Origin: Kitagawia praeruptora
Taxonomy: Eukaryota; Streptophyta; Magnoliopsida; Apiales; Apiaceae
DNA length: 64,000 nucleotides
NCBI GenBank assembly: GCA_037693485.1
Contig: CM075346.1
Location: 95,710,501 to 95,774,500 of the forward strand
Direction: 5' to 3'
Shown here: one piece after another, positions 12,301-22,128 of the stretch
Position numbering within the stretch: position 1 is the first letter of the stretch
Layout: each line of letters starts with the position of its first letter
Program-made: the position numbers and the translations under genes
The notes under the pieces: model-generated
What the model saw: only the letters and a program-made list of their open reading frames with translations
What the model was told of the DNA's origin: nothing
The model's database searches: none

Positions 12301-15300
12301 AGGCTGTCATAATAGTGTTGTGTGGTGTGAGCTGTGTGGTGTGCTGTGTGGGGTGTGTTGTGTGGTGTGTGTGTGCTGTCATAGTAGTGTGCCTTAGTTG
12401 GAAAGTTGTGTGAAGTAGTTTATTGCTGTGTGCTGTTTATTTTCTGTACTTTGGTGCCTATAAGTTCAGTTGTGTGTTGTATTGTTTGGATATGACTAAA
12501 TATACAAAAAATGGAATGTTATTCCACCACTCTCTCTCTATCTCTCTCTCTTTTCTGAGTCTATTCTCTCTCTAATATCTCTGATCTGCTTCTTATCTAC
12601 CTTTCTGTGCTATTCTCTCTGATTCTATCTCAATCTCTGTCTAATATCACTCTATCCTAGCTTATTCAAGCTGTTCTATCACTTACAAATATATAAAATT
12701 CCAAAAACACTTGTAAAACATTGCCAGGAATCACTAGATCCTGACACTTGAGCATTGGAATGGTACCAGCTCGAAACAACCTGCTAAGAGAAACTTTTGC
12801 TTAGAGCTGTAATTCGAGTCGGGCGGCTCGCGAGCTCGCCCGGCTCGAACTCGTTTAATTGAGCTCGACTCGGCTCGTTTAGTTAAACGAGCCGAGCTCG
12901 GGTAGAGGTTCCGGCTCGTTTAATTAAACGAGCCGGCTCGACTCGACTCGTGAAATTAAACGAGTTGAGTTCGGGTAGAGTTTTAAGCTCGATTAAGTGT
13001 AAAATTAAACGAGCGGCTCGCCCGACTCTTTAAAACCGGCTCGTTTAGCTAAACGAGCCGGCTCGACTCGACTCGTGAAATTAAACGAGCCGAGTTCGGC
13101 GGGAATTTTCGGCTCGTTTAATAAACGAGCCCGGCTCGACTCGATTTAAAGCTCGGCTCGAACTCGCCCGGCTCGACTCGAATTACTGCCCTTGGATGGA
13201 ATGGAATTGATTTATCTACATTTACGAAGACTTGTGTTAGTGTGTGTGATAATCATTCACCACTCCAGACCATTTCACGAATTTGAGAGAGATGTTAATT
13301 CCACAAATTTGCAAAGAATCCTCAATCCTACTTCCTACCCATCGCTCATAGTTGACTCTCACCTACTTCATCCTTCTTCTCCATTCCTAATCTCCTTCAC
13401 AGTTTTTTGTTATATCCCCTCCTATTTCATCCAAACTAACAAAACATAAGGGAAAATAATTTTGAATTGTTACTAAAGTATTTTTAGTGATCATCAGAAT
13501 TAAGATGCGTGTGAAACATATGATTTTCAGTAAATTGCCCACATATTCACCTTTGATTGCTGCTATCTGATTGGTATAATATCACAAGGTTTGGAAGCTT
13601 GTGAAATCATCACAAGAAGTTATATGATAAATCTGAAACTCAGAAGTAATTAGAGAATTAAAATTTGCAGTATCTGACTAGGATTGCATTATTATTACAA
13701 TTTGTTGTTTTTATTAAGACTGGGTTCTCATATCAAGTAGTACTCCACTAAATTCAAACCATTATTATTTTTATCCGTTTTTACAATGTATTGTTCTTTG
13801 TTTGATTGTAGGTTCTAAAGTTGCAAGCATGCAAGTATTTAACTGACTCGTCGCTGGAGCCTCTTTACAAGAATGGTGCTCTTCCCTCACTATGTGATTT
13901 GGACTTGTCATATGGAACCCTGTGCCAGTATGCCATTGAGGAGCTTCTTGCTTGTTGTACACAATTAACTCATGTGAGCTTGAATGGTTGTGTAAACATG
14001 CACGATCTGGATTGGGGCTCTGATGCTTATCAGCTACCTGAACCGACCATTGATCTGGAGTTGTCAGCTGAGCGGCCCAGTCGTTTGCTGCAAAACCTTA
14101 ACTGTGTTGGTTGTCTAAATATCAAGAAAGTTATTATTCCGTCAGTAGCAAGATGTTTACATCTGTCATCGTTGAACCTTTCCCTATCTGCAAATTTAAA
14201 AGAAGTTGACCTTGCGTGTTACAACTTATGTTTCCTTAATCTGAGGTATGGTTTGTTTCATTGGTATTTTTAAAATAATGAATTCTTTTAATTTTTTTGT
14301 AATGTGTTGTTTACTTGTAAACATTTTTTTATCAGCAACTGTTGCTCTTTGGAAATTCTGAAGCTTGAATGCCCCAAATTGTCGAGCCTTTTCCTTCAGG
14401 TATGTATTTTATTATTCAACTTTTTTGCGGACAATTTACATCCCAAGGATATGTGGGGCTGCACTTAGATTATATCATTTTGGGGAAAAATGTAATAGCT
14501 TATAAATGTGGAAAAGCTTATTACAAATTAGCAAATTATTTTGCTCTCTGATGCATGGAATTCATGGATTAGCAAATTATTTTGCATTGATGCATGGTAT
14601 TTGAAGACACTTAAATGTTTCCTGTTCACTTGTTCGTAGACCAATGTCCTTCCTGTTCACCGTATAATTTATTGTTTTGATTCTGATTATATGTCAAATG
14701 AATGATTGTACAAACTGAAGATATAGTAGAATTATCACAAGGTGTATTTGTACCAAATGCTTTAATTATAATTGTATGTCAAATAGGAAAACATTTGAAG
14801 TGTTGGACTAAGTGGTGTGTTTGTACTGCTACTATTTGACACCACATACACTACAGAAATGCACCACCACCACCACTTTTTATTTTTTCGTCACAAGAAC
14901 AAGAATTATACGTTGAGACCAACACTGCAACTGAGATTACAACCTCCAAAATTTCATTGTGCAACTAGCATCATCGAATTCATCTTCACTACTATTGTTT
15001 GTTTGGTGATTCAAACACTTATAATGGGGTAATGTTATAGAGATTGGAAGTCTATGCTATGTTTTCTTCCTATTTTTTGGGAAAAAGTGCTGAACTTTGT
15101 TATACTTAAATCTCTTTGGTATTGCTTTCCATTAGAATATAACCATGTTAAGACATCCATTTATAAAAGCATTGTTTATGTTTTGCTCCGTGGAGTTATA
15201 AAATTTGTAGATAACCTGTGTCTGTTTTCTTTTGAGTGTACTTGTCATGAACTAAATTATATTGGAATTTTTCGGCATTTCTGCAGTCCTGCAACCATGT

Positions 15301-15736
15301 TAAGACATCCATTCATAAAAGCATTGTTTATGTTTTGCTCCGTGGAGTCATTAAGAAAATAAATTTTGTAGATAACCTGCATCTGTTTTCTTTTAAGTGT
15401 ACATGTCATGAACTAAATTATATTGTAAATTTCGGTGTTTCTGCAGTCCTGCAACATCAGTGAAGATGCTGTTGACGTTGCCATTTCACAGTGTCACATG
15501 CTAGAGACACTTGACGTCCGCTTTTGTCCGAAGGTTAGGATTTACTTCACGATCGCAGATTTAATTTTACTCCTGTACTCTTTTCTCTCCTATATTTTTC
15601 TTATACTATATGGGCTAAAGTATTTAACGTCTAGATGTGTTTTGCTGATTGACAGATACAGCCAGTGAGTATGGGTAGGTTGCGTGCAGCATGCCCCAAC
15701 CTAAAACGTATCTTTAGTAGCTTGGCTTCTATTTAA
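308..15736 (+). CDS. FBL15: F-box/LRR-repeat protein 15 (SLOW MOTION-like), 17 visible exons
   Basis: Substrate-recognition F-box subunit of an SCF ubiquitin ligase. The Arabidopsis relative (At4g33210, SLOMO) is known for auxin homeostasis and leaf initiation rate. Coding exons read here: 308-603, 3339-3567, 3689-3821, 4171-4270, 4346-4543, 4624-4894, 5027-5125, 5212-5300, 5402-5501, 5591-5761, 6323-6475, 7474-7634, 7762-7960, 13812-14245, 14336-14399, 15447-15533, 15656-15736. They join in frame to 954 residues, close to the Arabidopsis length. The F-box starts at MDLTDDLLHMVFSFL, with CRQWRTASAHEDFW following. About 20 cysteine-type LRRs come after, for example SYCQNISLE and LNGCVNMHDLDWGS. 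The frame stays open upstream to the acceptor at 276, so the protein may begin in an exon left of the window; the ATG at 308 is the first inside it. The 7961-13811 intron holds a retrotransposon, but no exon is broken. Confidence 0.9.
604..3338 (+). other. FBL15 intron, 2.7 kb
   Basis: AT-rich intron with donor GTGAGC at 604 and acceptor TTCTAG ending at 3338. Apart from the MITE at 677-903 I see no gene; the short ORFs near 1549-1945 lack splice or family support. Confidence 0.7.
677..903. mobile_element. MITE-like inverted-repeat element in FBL15 intron
   Basis: The left end GGCTGTGTTTACTTGGATGG is matched by the reverse complement of the right end, GATTGTGTTCACTTGGAGAG. Both arms continue into GGAATG-rich sequence. 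At 227 bp with no ORF this is a non-autonomous DNA element. I found no clear target-site duplication, so the superfamily is open. Confidence 0.55.
8211..8238. repeat. (TTA)n microsatellite
   Basis: About nine TTA units in the FBL15 intron, 170 bp after a short (CA)n run near 8039-8051. Confidence 0.85.
8518..9041 (+). repeat. 5' LTR of the intronic gypsy element
   Basis: 524 bp, TG...CA ends inside TGTCAGG...CCTGACA. It contains a GTGTGG-rich tract (8610-8670) and a CT-rich tract (8825-8935). It appears identical to 12223-12746. Confidence 0.95.
9045..9057 (+). other. Primer binding site (initiator tRNA-Met type)
   Basis: TGGTATCAGAGCC lies 3 bp after the 5' LTR, the usual initiator-methionine tRNA complement in plant LTR elements. 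Confidence 0.93.
9165..12245 (+). CDS. Gag-protease-RT-RNase H polyprotein lacking integrase
   Basis: The start is the first ATG (VAVMEGEPD context); the frame is open further upstream without an ATG. It encodes 1026 residues. In order: a gag domain with the WLQDCENYFEIF and GTARRWFQTY motifs; a non-canonical CPYC...C cluster near residue 300; a retropepsin with VDGGSTHSF; an RT with LDLRAGYHQVRM, MPFGLTNAPATFQ and the active site FFDDILVYS; and an RNase H with TDASNAGIGAVL and the terminal ADALSRRD. Family members continue into the HHCC/DDE integrase. Here the reading frame enters the 3' LTR at 12223 and stops after KEMSGRVLE. No stop or frameshift occurs inside. Confidence 0.93.
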   Translation: MEGEPDIVFDELVQEYQKQFICYKEKAHTRFREIESLLAVATRRMEILMKKKVVKKKKDHFVNPFAKEEIPEQGDRAALKHLKLNFPKFDTKSGVKEWLQDCENYFEIFQVGKDKQVAVAGMHLEGTARRWFQTYVVGRKDWKWTEFCSQFTNRFGTWEHDLLFDNFKKLKQETTVELYYNEFERNKAQLQEKMPVLTEEFFVESFVSGLKAHTKETLLMLNPVSVEQAYKLAKICHDPGKEVNQESNKDNYSGIEERKLRKIGQLSAIQVDKSEESQDSQLQTPIQMSPKQLEDRIRKGYCPYCSDKEGPLHNCAKPCYFTIVQKKQSDTPTDSESPMPTITEESQGSNSAGPMEVSVHAIEGFHSNKTITLTGKRGSQKFSILVDGGSTHSFLDEHTATRLKCELVQTQPMKVQVANGSHLVSQYECQDFTWKIGDKEFRTGVRTLPMGGYDLVLGVDWLGSLGLVTFDYKNLTLQFDYKGQRVLLQGNAQGEKPRLQQMSAKAFVRSCQRQGNGFLYVINQTTQPQVSVVKDVQHELDKEQVQMQKLLYTYEDIFNPPVGLPPMRSIEHSIELKEGSQPFSIRPYRNSFDQKNEIEKLIAEMLETGIIRPSSSPFASPILLVKKKDGTWRFCIDYRKLNSLTIKNKFPIPLIEELLDELGKAEFFTKLDLRAGYHQVRMKEKDIEKTAFRTHLGHYEFIVMPFGLTNAPATFQNLMNKVFEPFLRKFALVFFDDILVYSKSAQDHLQHLELVFEVMRQHKLFAKQSKCDFMKDQVAYLGHVISKVGVAVDGSKVADMLAWPLPQNIKALRGFLGLTGYYRKFVKGYGTIAKPLTMLLQKDNFNWSEEATIAFNNLKAAMTSTPVLKLPDYSKVFTVETDASNAGIGAVLTQEGHPLAYFSKSLGVRGQAMSTYEKELMAVVAAVKKWTSYLMDKHFYIKTDHYALKFLSDQKVSNLIQQKWLSKLLGYDYTILYRKGSENTVADALSRRDAEPVSDQFEESTDLLHEDMDSVKGKEMSGRVLE
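12210..12222 (+). other. Polypurine tract
   Basis: A 13-base purine run, AAGGGGAAGGAAA, sits directly before the 3' LTR and still lies inside the coding frame. Confidence 0.9.
12223..12746 (+). repeat. 3' LTR of the intronic gypsy element
   Basis: 524 bp, apparently identical to the 5' LTR. Its first 23 bases supply the last codons and the stop of the polyprotein. Confidence 0.95.
12809..13186. repeat. Palindrome-rich foldback element (CTCG/TTTAATTAAACGAG words)
   Basis: The outer ends are inverted: GTAATTCGAGTCG on the left and CGACTCGAATTAC on the right. Inside are repeated palindromic words such as CTCGTTTAATTAAACGAG and GGCTCGACTCGACTCG. At 378 bp it has no ORF and is much richer in GC than its surroundings. 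I found no confident target duplication. It is probably a non-autonomous DNA transposon with a strong hairpin. Confidence 0.75.
13187..13811 (+). other. Remainder of FBL15 intron
   Basis: It starts CCTTGGATGGAATGG, resembling the arms of the MITE at 677, and may be an old fragment of that kind. Otherwise I see nothing until the acceptor ending at 13811. Confidence 0.5.
15141..15452 (+). repeat. Tandem duplication carrying an extra splice acceptor
   Basis: Two imperfect copies, 15141-15292 and 15293-15452, start AACCATGTTAAGACATCCAT and end TTTCTGCAGTCCTGC. The unit includes the intron end, its acceptor and the first bases of the exon beginning at 15447. The first copy therefore carries a look-alike acceptor (AG at 15285-15286), 160 bp before the true one. 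Confidence 0.85.
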
Positions 15737-16020
15737 AACATTGAAGATTTTCTTGTGTAGTTGTTTGCTTTGATTACAGTTTAGCTGGTGTTTCATCTAC
15801 ATTTTGTAATGTTGTACATGTGTGTTATGTTGAAGTTCCTCCAACTTTGTGAGTGAGATGTTTAAATTATAGGATGTAAACAGATATATGTGAAACAATA
15901 AAACTTTTTTTTGTTGTAGGATAATTAATTTGTCTGTTGCATTTATCAAATATCCAAGTATGATGAATGGATTGCTGAGTAGATTATGGTTCCTGATTGA
16001 GTCAGCTTTACCCGATGTTA

Positions 16021-16158
16021 ACCCTTTTTTCCGCAATATATTCCATCCATTGGAAGTGTATTCCATTCCCCTCTTTATATTTATTTATGGATGTTCACCC
16101 TTTTTTCCGCAATATATTCCATCCAATTGGAAGTGTATTCCATTCCCCTCTATATTTT
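16021..16158. repeat. Tandem duplication, period about 76 bp
   Basis: Two copies of ACCCTTTTTTCCGCAATATA followed by the same CCATTGGAAGTGTATTCC text, starting at 16021 and 16097. Confidence 0.85.
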
Positions 16159-16670
16159 TGGTTCCCCAGTCACCCTGACCCGTTTTTTACCCTCTCCTTG
16201 GACAGTATCTTCTCTCCATTTAATCTCATTTAAAAATACTTTTCCTTCCCATTTTTACTTGTAGCCTCCATCTTCTCCCCAGCAGTCCTTATATACAGTT
16301 TACCAGAGCCATAATTATGTATGGCAATCCATTTTGGTACCATGTTAGTCGTGTTTGTGTTGAACTTAGACTGGTTCATCTCTTGAATCGAGGAAAATTT
16401 GAAGCATAAATCAATTAAGCTGAGGATTTGATTTGATGAGTTGAAACAGGATCATGTAGAACTGCATTTCGTGTTGAAACAGTAAAATGATGCTATTATT
16501 ATTATTCCCGCAATTGTTAGTGGTTTTTTATATTTATCTAACAGGGTGCTTGAATAGAAATGTACATCACCAGCTATTTTTTCTTAAGGGTTGATTACCA
16601 GATAGGTAGTTGAGGAATGAGGAGTAGAAGATAGGTATATATACATTACAAGCAAAAATGATTTTCTAAA

Positions 16671-16806
16671 CATGAATAATGTAAATATAGATTGTTCGAA
16701 GTCCAAGCTTTGGTCAAGAAATGTATGCTTATTTTTAACATGAATAATGTAGATATAGATTGTTCTAAGCCCAAGTTTTGGTCAAGAAATGTATGCTTAT
16801 TTTTAA
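16671..16806. repeat. Tandem duplication, period 68 bp
   Basis: Two near-identical copies, 16671-16738 and 16739-16806, start CATGAATAATGTA and end TGCTTATTTTTAA. Confidence 0.9.
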
Positions 16807-16820
16807 CTGTACGGTGAATT

Positions 16821-16975
16821 GCTCTTTATTTATAGATTTTATAAAAATAATTCGTTTGTCATCATGTTTTATATAAATCAATGTTTGTTGGAGGTTCCAT
16901 CGTTCTTTATTTATAAACTTTATAAAAATAATTAGTCTGTCAACATGTTTTATATAAATTGTGTTGTCTGAGGTA
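16821..16975. repeat. Tandem duplication, period about 81 bp
   Basis: Two diverged copies contain CTTTATTTATA, TTATAAAAATAATT and CATGTTTTATATAAAT, starting near 16821 and 16902. Confidence 0.75.
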
Positions 16976-17131
16976 AAATAACTAAAACATCAAGAATGAA
17001 AGGGAATTCGAACCAAAATAACTATAAGATTGCGAAATGTAGAGTATCTGAACTGTAAAAATGATACACAACTTCCTTAAAAAAAAGAATGATACACAAC
17101 TTTCTCAAAAAATTGACCGAATTAAATATTT

Positions 17132-17995
17132 GAATTTACATTTAACATACCCTTTTCTCTCTCTCTCCCTGCTCCTCTTTTGCTAATAGCCGCCGGGGCT
17201 TCCACCCGGATCTCCACCGGTGGAAAGCCCCAAAATCTTCCATTTTTTTTTTTGCTTTTTCTTCCTTCTTTCAATAAAACTTTGTATTTCGGATCTAAGG
17301 TTTCAAAACCTTTTCCGATTTAGCCTTCAATTTATTAGATCTCAATTCTACGGAGATTCGGATTTCTCGTTATCTTGGTCTCGTAAGTGGTCCGAGTTAT
17401 TTTTTTCTGGTGGGTTTGTTCCCAGATCTGCGGATTGCTAAGGTTCTAGTTTGGTTTTAGTTCGTAGCTTTATTTTGTAATCTCATTTTTAAAGTTTTAA
17501 GATCGGTTTGTTTTTTGCTGTCTCACCGTTTGTGTGAGTTTTGTTATTATCTCACGGTTTGTATGAGTTTGATATTGTCTCATCGGTTGTGTGAGTTTGG
17601 TGCTTGATCATATGATCTTGGAGAATTGTACGGATATGTATAAACACTTTGATGAAGTGTTAGTGTGTTACACACTAATATTGTAGCTCATATAACTTAG
17701 CGAGGGCGTGTTAGTGTGTCACACACTAATTACATCAGCTCATATCTTATCGATGGCGACATATTCTATGTCAGGTCGTGTTACACATTAATATTGTAGC
17801 TCATAGATTAGCTAGGGCGACATATTCTATGTCAGGTCGTGTTACACACTAATATTGTAACTCATAGCTTAGCGAGGGCGACATATTTTATGTCAAGTCT
17901 TACGGAGTGGAATATTTCTGATTCAGATTTTATCATCTGTATACTTGATTCTGAGAAATTTTAATGTAAGTACGATTTTATCAAAAAAAAAAGCA
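17132..17995 (+). mobile_element. Candidate non-LTR retroposon (short LINE/SINE-like), hairpin-rich
   Basis: A CT-rich then GC-rich head is followed by a body that ends TTTTATC and a run of ten A's (17983-17992). The 12-bp word AATTAAATATTT precedes it (17120-17131) and follows it (17996-18007), consistent with a target duplication. The body holds a hairpin at 17195-17231, three CTCAC...GTGAG units (17521-17603) and about four 60-bp units with TTAGTGTGTTACACACTAA (17640-17905). There is no reverse transcriptase. The flanking word is AT-rich and could be chance. Confidence 0.45.
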
Positions 17996-18272
17996 AATTA
18001 AATATTTTTGAGAGAAAAATAAAAAATCTGTGCATAACATGTGAATATGTGATAGATACACAATTTTCACATTTTTGTGTAACACGAAGGCAAAAAATTA
18101 GCAAAAGAAAAAAAAACAAATTCGTAAATATTCCAGATTTTGTCAGACACAAGATCGAACCAGACAGATGCACTTTCAACTTGCACGTTTTCTTTTCTAG
18201 TGCATCTCTGTATCCAACCCCCCACCCCAACACACACACATACATAAAAGTTAAGTTACAAAGACTGCAACT

Positions 18273-20540
18273 ATGGCTAGGATAAGATGGTGTGGTCTTG
18301 CCTGCATCATTCTCTTCTACGTATCTGCATCTGCTAATCATGTTCAATGTGAGTTTCTTTCTTATCTTTTTTATTCATTTTACAGTTTTACATTAACATG
18401 TTGCAGATTTAGAATGTAGATCTTGAAACATTAAAGAAATCACTTGTCAAGTTTTACATTTATGTTTTACTTGCATATACTTGCTTAGTGATCTGTCTTG
18501 GAGCTTCTGTATCCTAGATTATATGGCCATTCATTAAATTTGGCTGATTTTTATTGAATCTAGTTTCATAGATATTCGACTAAGAAAATATTGAATGATC
18601 TGTAAGTTGTGAACTAGTAAATGTAAGGTAGTTTACGGAGTTATCGATAGAGTTATTGATAGCATAGCGACAAGACTCTTTCGTCACTCCTAGTCTCTTC
18701 TCGTGACTAAAGTTCATTAGTTGACACTCGTTCTCTCCGCTTACTTGAAAATCTAATGCCTCTAAAAATTCATTAAAATACCTTAAGAAAATGAAATTAT
18801 CTAACATGTAAGTAACAGGATCTCCATTAATAAGGTTCAAATTTGAACAATGAAATGCACATTGGTGTGTTCATAAAATCTAACATTCGATGGCATTAAA
18901 ACCTTGAAAATCTATTGCATTTGTTTCTAGTCAACTTTAACGCCCTTCCTCACATTTCCAATAGGCCAGACCCAGAAGCAGATCCAGGGTATGGCCAGGT
19001 GCCCACAACCCCCATTGAAACATCGAAACTCAGTACTAATAAATTTATATCTAACTTAATTATGTGTTTTGTTATAATTCAATTGATAAGAAAAACTTGT
19101 AAGTTTGTAACATAGGGATGATGAGCTTCAGATCTTGCTATTTTTTCTTGTAGATATCTGAAATTTGGTAGTAATGAATTATATCGAGCGTCCTCATATG
19201 TTATGTTCTAGACTTCTAGCTCAATCTCAACTGCTATGAAAAAATGTGTATAATGTTAATCAAGATCCAAATCTTGCCAAGGTCTTTATTTTACTGTTTT
19301 TTTTTTTTTCTCAGTCATTCCTACTTGTCCCCCACTAAACAAAATTTCTTGGTCCGCCCCTATCCAAACAAGAGCACAGTGATGAGATGCCTAAGAAGCG
19401 TTGCAAAGTAATCATTAAAGATTTAACCAAGCTAGTGTTCTCACTACTTTTTATGCCCTTTTCTTTTACTTCTAAATCATTTGGTAATTGTTCATTTGTT
19501 TATAATTATTCTGGAGTTCACCAGGACTGAAATTGGGTATTTGGATGTTCCTAATTCTGTATGTTCCGGAAGAACCTGAAGCCCAAAACTCAATAGGCTT
19601 TTAGTGTTAGCCGCTTTCTGCTGCTGCTACTGGAACCCTCTTGTGACCATTATGGTTCAATGTGATATCTAGATATTATGTTTAAGGTCATCTCTTTGTA
19701 TGTTAGTGAGTTGTGTAATTGCTGGCATTTTAGTCTCGTATATAGGCTGAGTTGCAAGATCGTGCCTATATCTCTGCATCAAACATTTTCATCTCCTAAT
19801 TAAAGATTTGGATGATGCCTCTACAATCTGTATTCTCTTTTGTCAATTTCCTAAAGACTAGAACTTACTACTAATCGTACACTCCTTATACAAATATTCA
19901 CATCTGACCTAAAGTGTTTCTCTATTATGAAGTCACAGCACGAGTAACAGATAACCCCGCTGATGAGCTAGTCGCTGAGATAAACAGCAATAGAACTTCA
20001 CAGAAAGCATCATCAGCACTCTATAACAATCCTGGCCTGGCATGCATTGCCCTGCAGTTCATAAAAGCATACCAAGGAGATTGTGGTGCTGTGGGAGGGA
20101 AAAATGCCAAGAAGCCTCCTGACTCTGCAATTCCTGAAGAGTTTGCTCCCAACTGTGGTGTTGAGGCCTCATCACTGGCCCCTTTCACCGGACGTCTACT
20201 CGGATGCCAGTCAAAATATGTCCAGCCTAAGCAAGCATTCTCAGACATCCTAGTGACCAACGACAAGTCTTTGGAAATAGTCCACAACAGTAACCACACT
20301 GAGGTTGGTGCAGGTGTTAGCGGGGCAGATGGTGGAGGTCCGTATTTTTGGTGTGTTCTGTTCAGCAATGGCAAAGCCAACCGCAGCTTCACTTTTGAAG
20401 GAGGTGTGCCTAAGTCAACTAGACCAGGATGTTATAGCGGTACCAATGATGATTGCGGTGGAGCTGATAGTTTGTTTCATAATCTTCGTCTCTGGCCAAT
20501 ATTTATTGGAGCTTTGGTTTCTATGAGTTATGCCTTTTAG
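18273..20540 (+). CDS. Secreted, probably GPI-anchored plant protein, two exons
   Basis: Exons 18273-18348 and 19939-20540 join in phase (1+2) to 225 residues. Exon 1 is mainly a signal peptide, MARIRWCGLACIILFYVSASA. The mature part begins near VTDNPADELVAEINSNRT and continues with NPGLACIALQF, EFAPNCGVEASSLAPF, GRLLGCQSKY and GPYFWCVLFSNGK. It has several cysteines and NRT, NHT and NRS glycosylation sequons. The C-terminus has a small-residue stretch (DDCGGADS), then a hydrophobic tail, LWPIFIGALVSMSYAF, typical of a GPI signal. The overall pattern resembles an uncharacterised plant family with a CAP-like fold; that likeness is from memory. It should act at the cell surface, but its function is unknown. 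Confidence 0.85.
18349..19938 (+). other. Intron of the GPI-anchored protein gene
   Basis: 1590-bp intron with donor GTGAGT and acceptor TCACAG. The segment 18960-19370 looks like an old transposon: it starts near CAGATCCAGGG and ends near TTGGTCCGCCCCTATCC, a GGGGCGGACC-type end in reverse. No coding content is visible. Confidence 0.55.
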
Positions 20541-21058
20541 GTGTAACCTTGTCCTCGCAAAGTTGGCTTCTCTTCCTGAATTTTTTAGGGCTCTATTTGT
20601 TATGTTCTTTGTATTTGGAATACATCTGAGTAAAAAGCATAGATTTTGAGTTTGTTGGAATCAATGCAATGAAGTCCTCCTTGTTCTGATTCACAAAAAA
20701 AGTACTATCTAAAGCATAAAAATGATCTCCAGGACAGTGTAACTGCACAGAACTCAGACTAGATTCGTATTTTGCATTTTAAAGATTACTTTTTCACAAC
20801 ACATGATTGTGAATTTGTATTGTTATACACTTGCAAATTTAATTACTATTAACATGGTCTGTTATAGTAATTCACATGAGTATAACAATTTTTCCACAAT
20901 TATGTCACACATCAATTGTGCTGACTGCTGATAATTGTTTCTTTAGATAATTATTATGACTGCTGATAATGTTACCTTGTGCTGTGTTAGTGCATCTGTA
21001 ATCAGTATAATACTTAACAATGGTCAGATCCTAACAAGCCACACTTTTGCACTTGTTA

Positions 21059-21444
21059 GAGCATCTCCAATGCTAGCCCCTATTTTGTATCCCTAAAATA
21101 TAGTAAAATATTGATTTCCTAAAGTATAGATAACCAAAAAGTTGTTTTACTCCAATGATATTCCCTATATTGATTCCTTATAATTATTTAAGTAGTATTT
21201 TGAACTTTAAAATGCTTTAAAAGTAATATAAAAGAAGTGAAAAAGAAGAAATAAGTAAGGTGAATGGACGGGAGCTGAGTTGGAAGGTTATAGGGGCTCA
21301 TCTTTCTCTCCCCTAAACATGGGGTTCATCTTTCTCTCCCCTAAAAATTTTGGGTAAGGGCTCACCCGATTGGAGCTTGGTTTTGAAGGTGAATCCCTAT
21401 TTTATTTTACACATGGTAAGGTTTCAAGGACGTTGGAGATGCTC
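21059..21444. mobile_element. Tourist/PIF-Harbinger-type MITE
   Basis: 386 bp with terminal inverted repeats GAGCATCTCCAA and TTGGAGATGCTC. The three-base target TTA is duplicated at 21056-21058 and 21445-21447, as expected for PIF/Harbinger. No ORF. Confidence 0.85.
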
Positions 21445-22128
21445 TTATTTGGCAGAAGATAGGAAGTGCGGAAAGACAGGAAGAGCCTACTTGTAATGCG
21501 ATGAAGTATTCGCAAGTACTCGTTGTATTAATCATGAAGACATAAAGCCTTAATTCATATAATGATCACTTATATAGCAAATACCTAACTTTAATAACAA
21601 ACTATTCTTTTTTTCTAATAATAATAATTACTGTAACTTTCCATATTACATCATAATAATATGTCAACGTAATGCATACAAAACATGTTTTATTCATTTT
21701 CGCAGTTAATAAACGCAGAAAAATATGTTGCAACAATCATGTACCAAGGATCCGGACGCAAAGGGTCCAAATGGATGCCAAAGTTACTAGTTGTATGTTC
21801 TATAGTAGCCTTATATGCTAATTGCCAAAGTCCATATTATTTTCATATTAGCTGATTCTCTTGGTCTGGGAACTTAATTTCATATCAGATATATATGCTA
21901 TAGGTTTGGTATTTTAATATATGTGCACACAGCTATTTCTATTTTTATGGGTAGGGCTACTAACCACTAACCAGGCACAAGCCATGTTTGTGTTGACACA
22001 ATACCACCAAAAAAGTACCAAAAGCACCACCAAGTTGCAATGCCAGCTTCTTCATCTTTCGATGCCTCTTTACAAAGTCTTTGTAAACTCAACCCTTTTT
22101 TCACCTTTTTAATATAATAATTGGAAAA

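Larger units (their letters stand above)
8518..12746 (+). mobile_element. Integrase-less Ty3/gypsy LTR retrotransposon in FBL15 intron
   Basis: The element spans 4229 bp, in the same orientation as the host gene. Two 524-bp LTRs start TGTCAGG and end CCTGACA. The target duplication CTTGA sits at 8513-8517 and 12747-12751. A tRNA-iMet-type primer site and a polypurine tract are present. One uninterrupted ORF covers gag, protease, reverse transcriptase and RNase H, then runs straight into the 3' LTR with no integrase. The LTRs look identical base for base, so the insertion should be recent. With no integrase it must have been mobilised in trans. Confidence 0.95.
15737..17119. other. Spacer downstream of FBL15
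   Basis: 3' UTR and intergenic DNA. No gene is evident; it contains three short tandem duplications listed separately. Confidence 0.7.

Noticed and set aside
8511..12751. Retrotransposon disrupting the FBL15 reading frame
   Set aside because: It lies wholly between the exons ending at 7960 and starting at 13812. Splice phases (ends complete at AAG, resumes GTT) and the protein text join without loss.
17220..17441. Small protein MESPKIFHFFFCFFFLL...
   Set aside because: Its ATG-like start falls in the hairpin of the retroposon candidate and the translation is low-complexity Phe/Leu from T-runs.
20021..20392. Minus-strand ORF of 123 codons
   Set aside because: A shadow of the GPI-anchored protein exon, which has a signal peptide, correct splice phase and a GPI-type tail.
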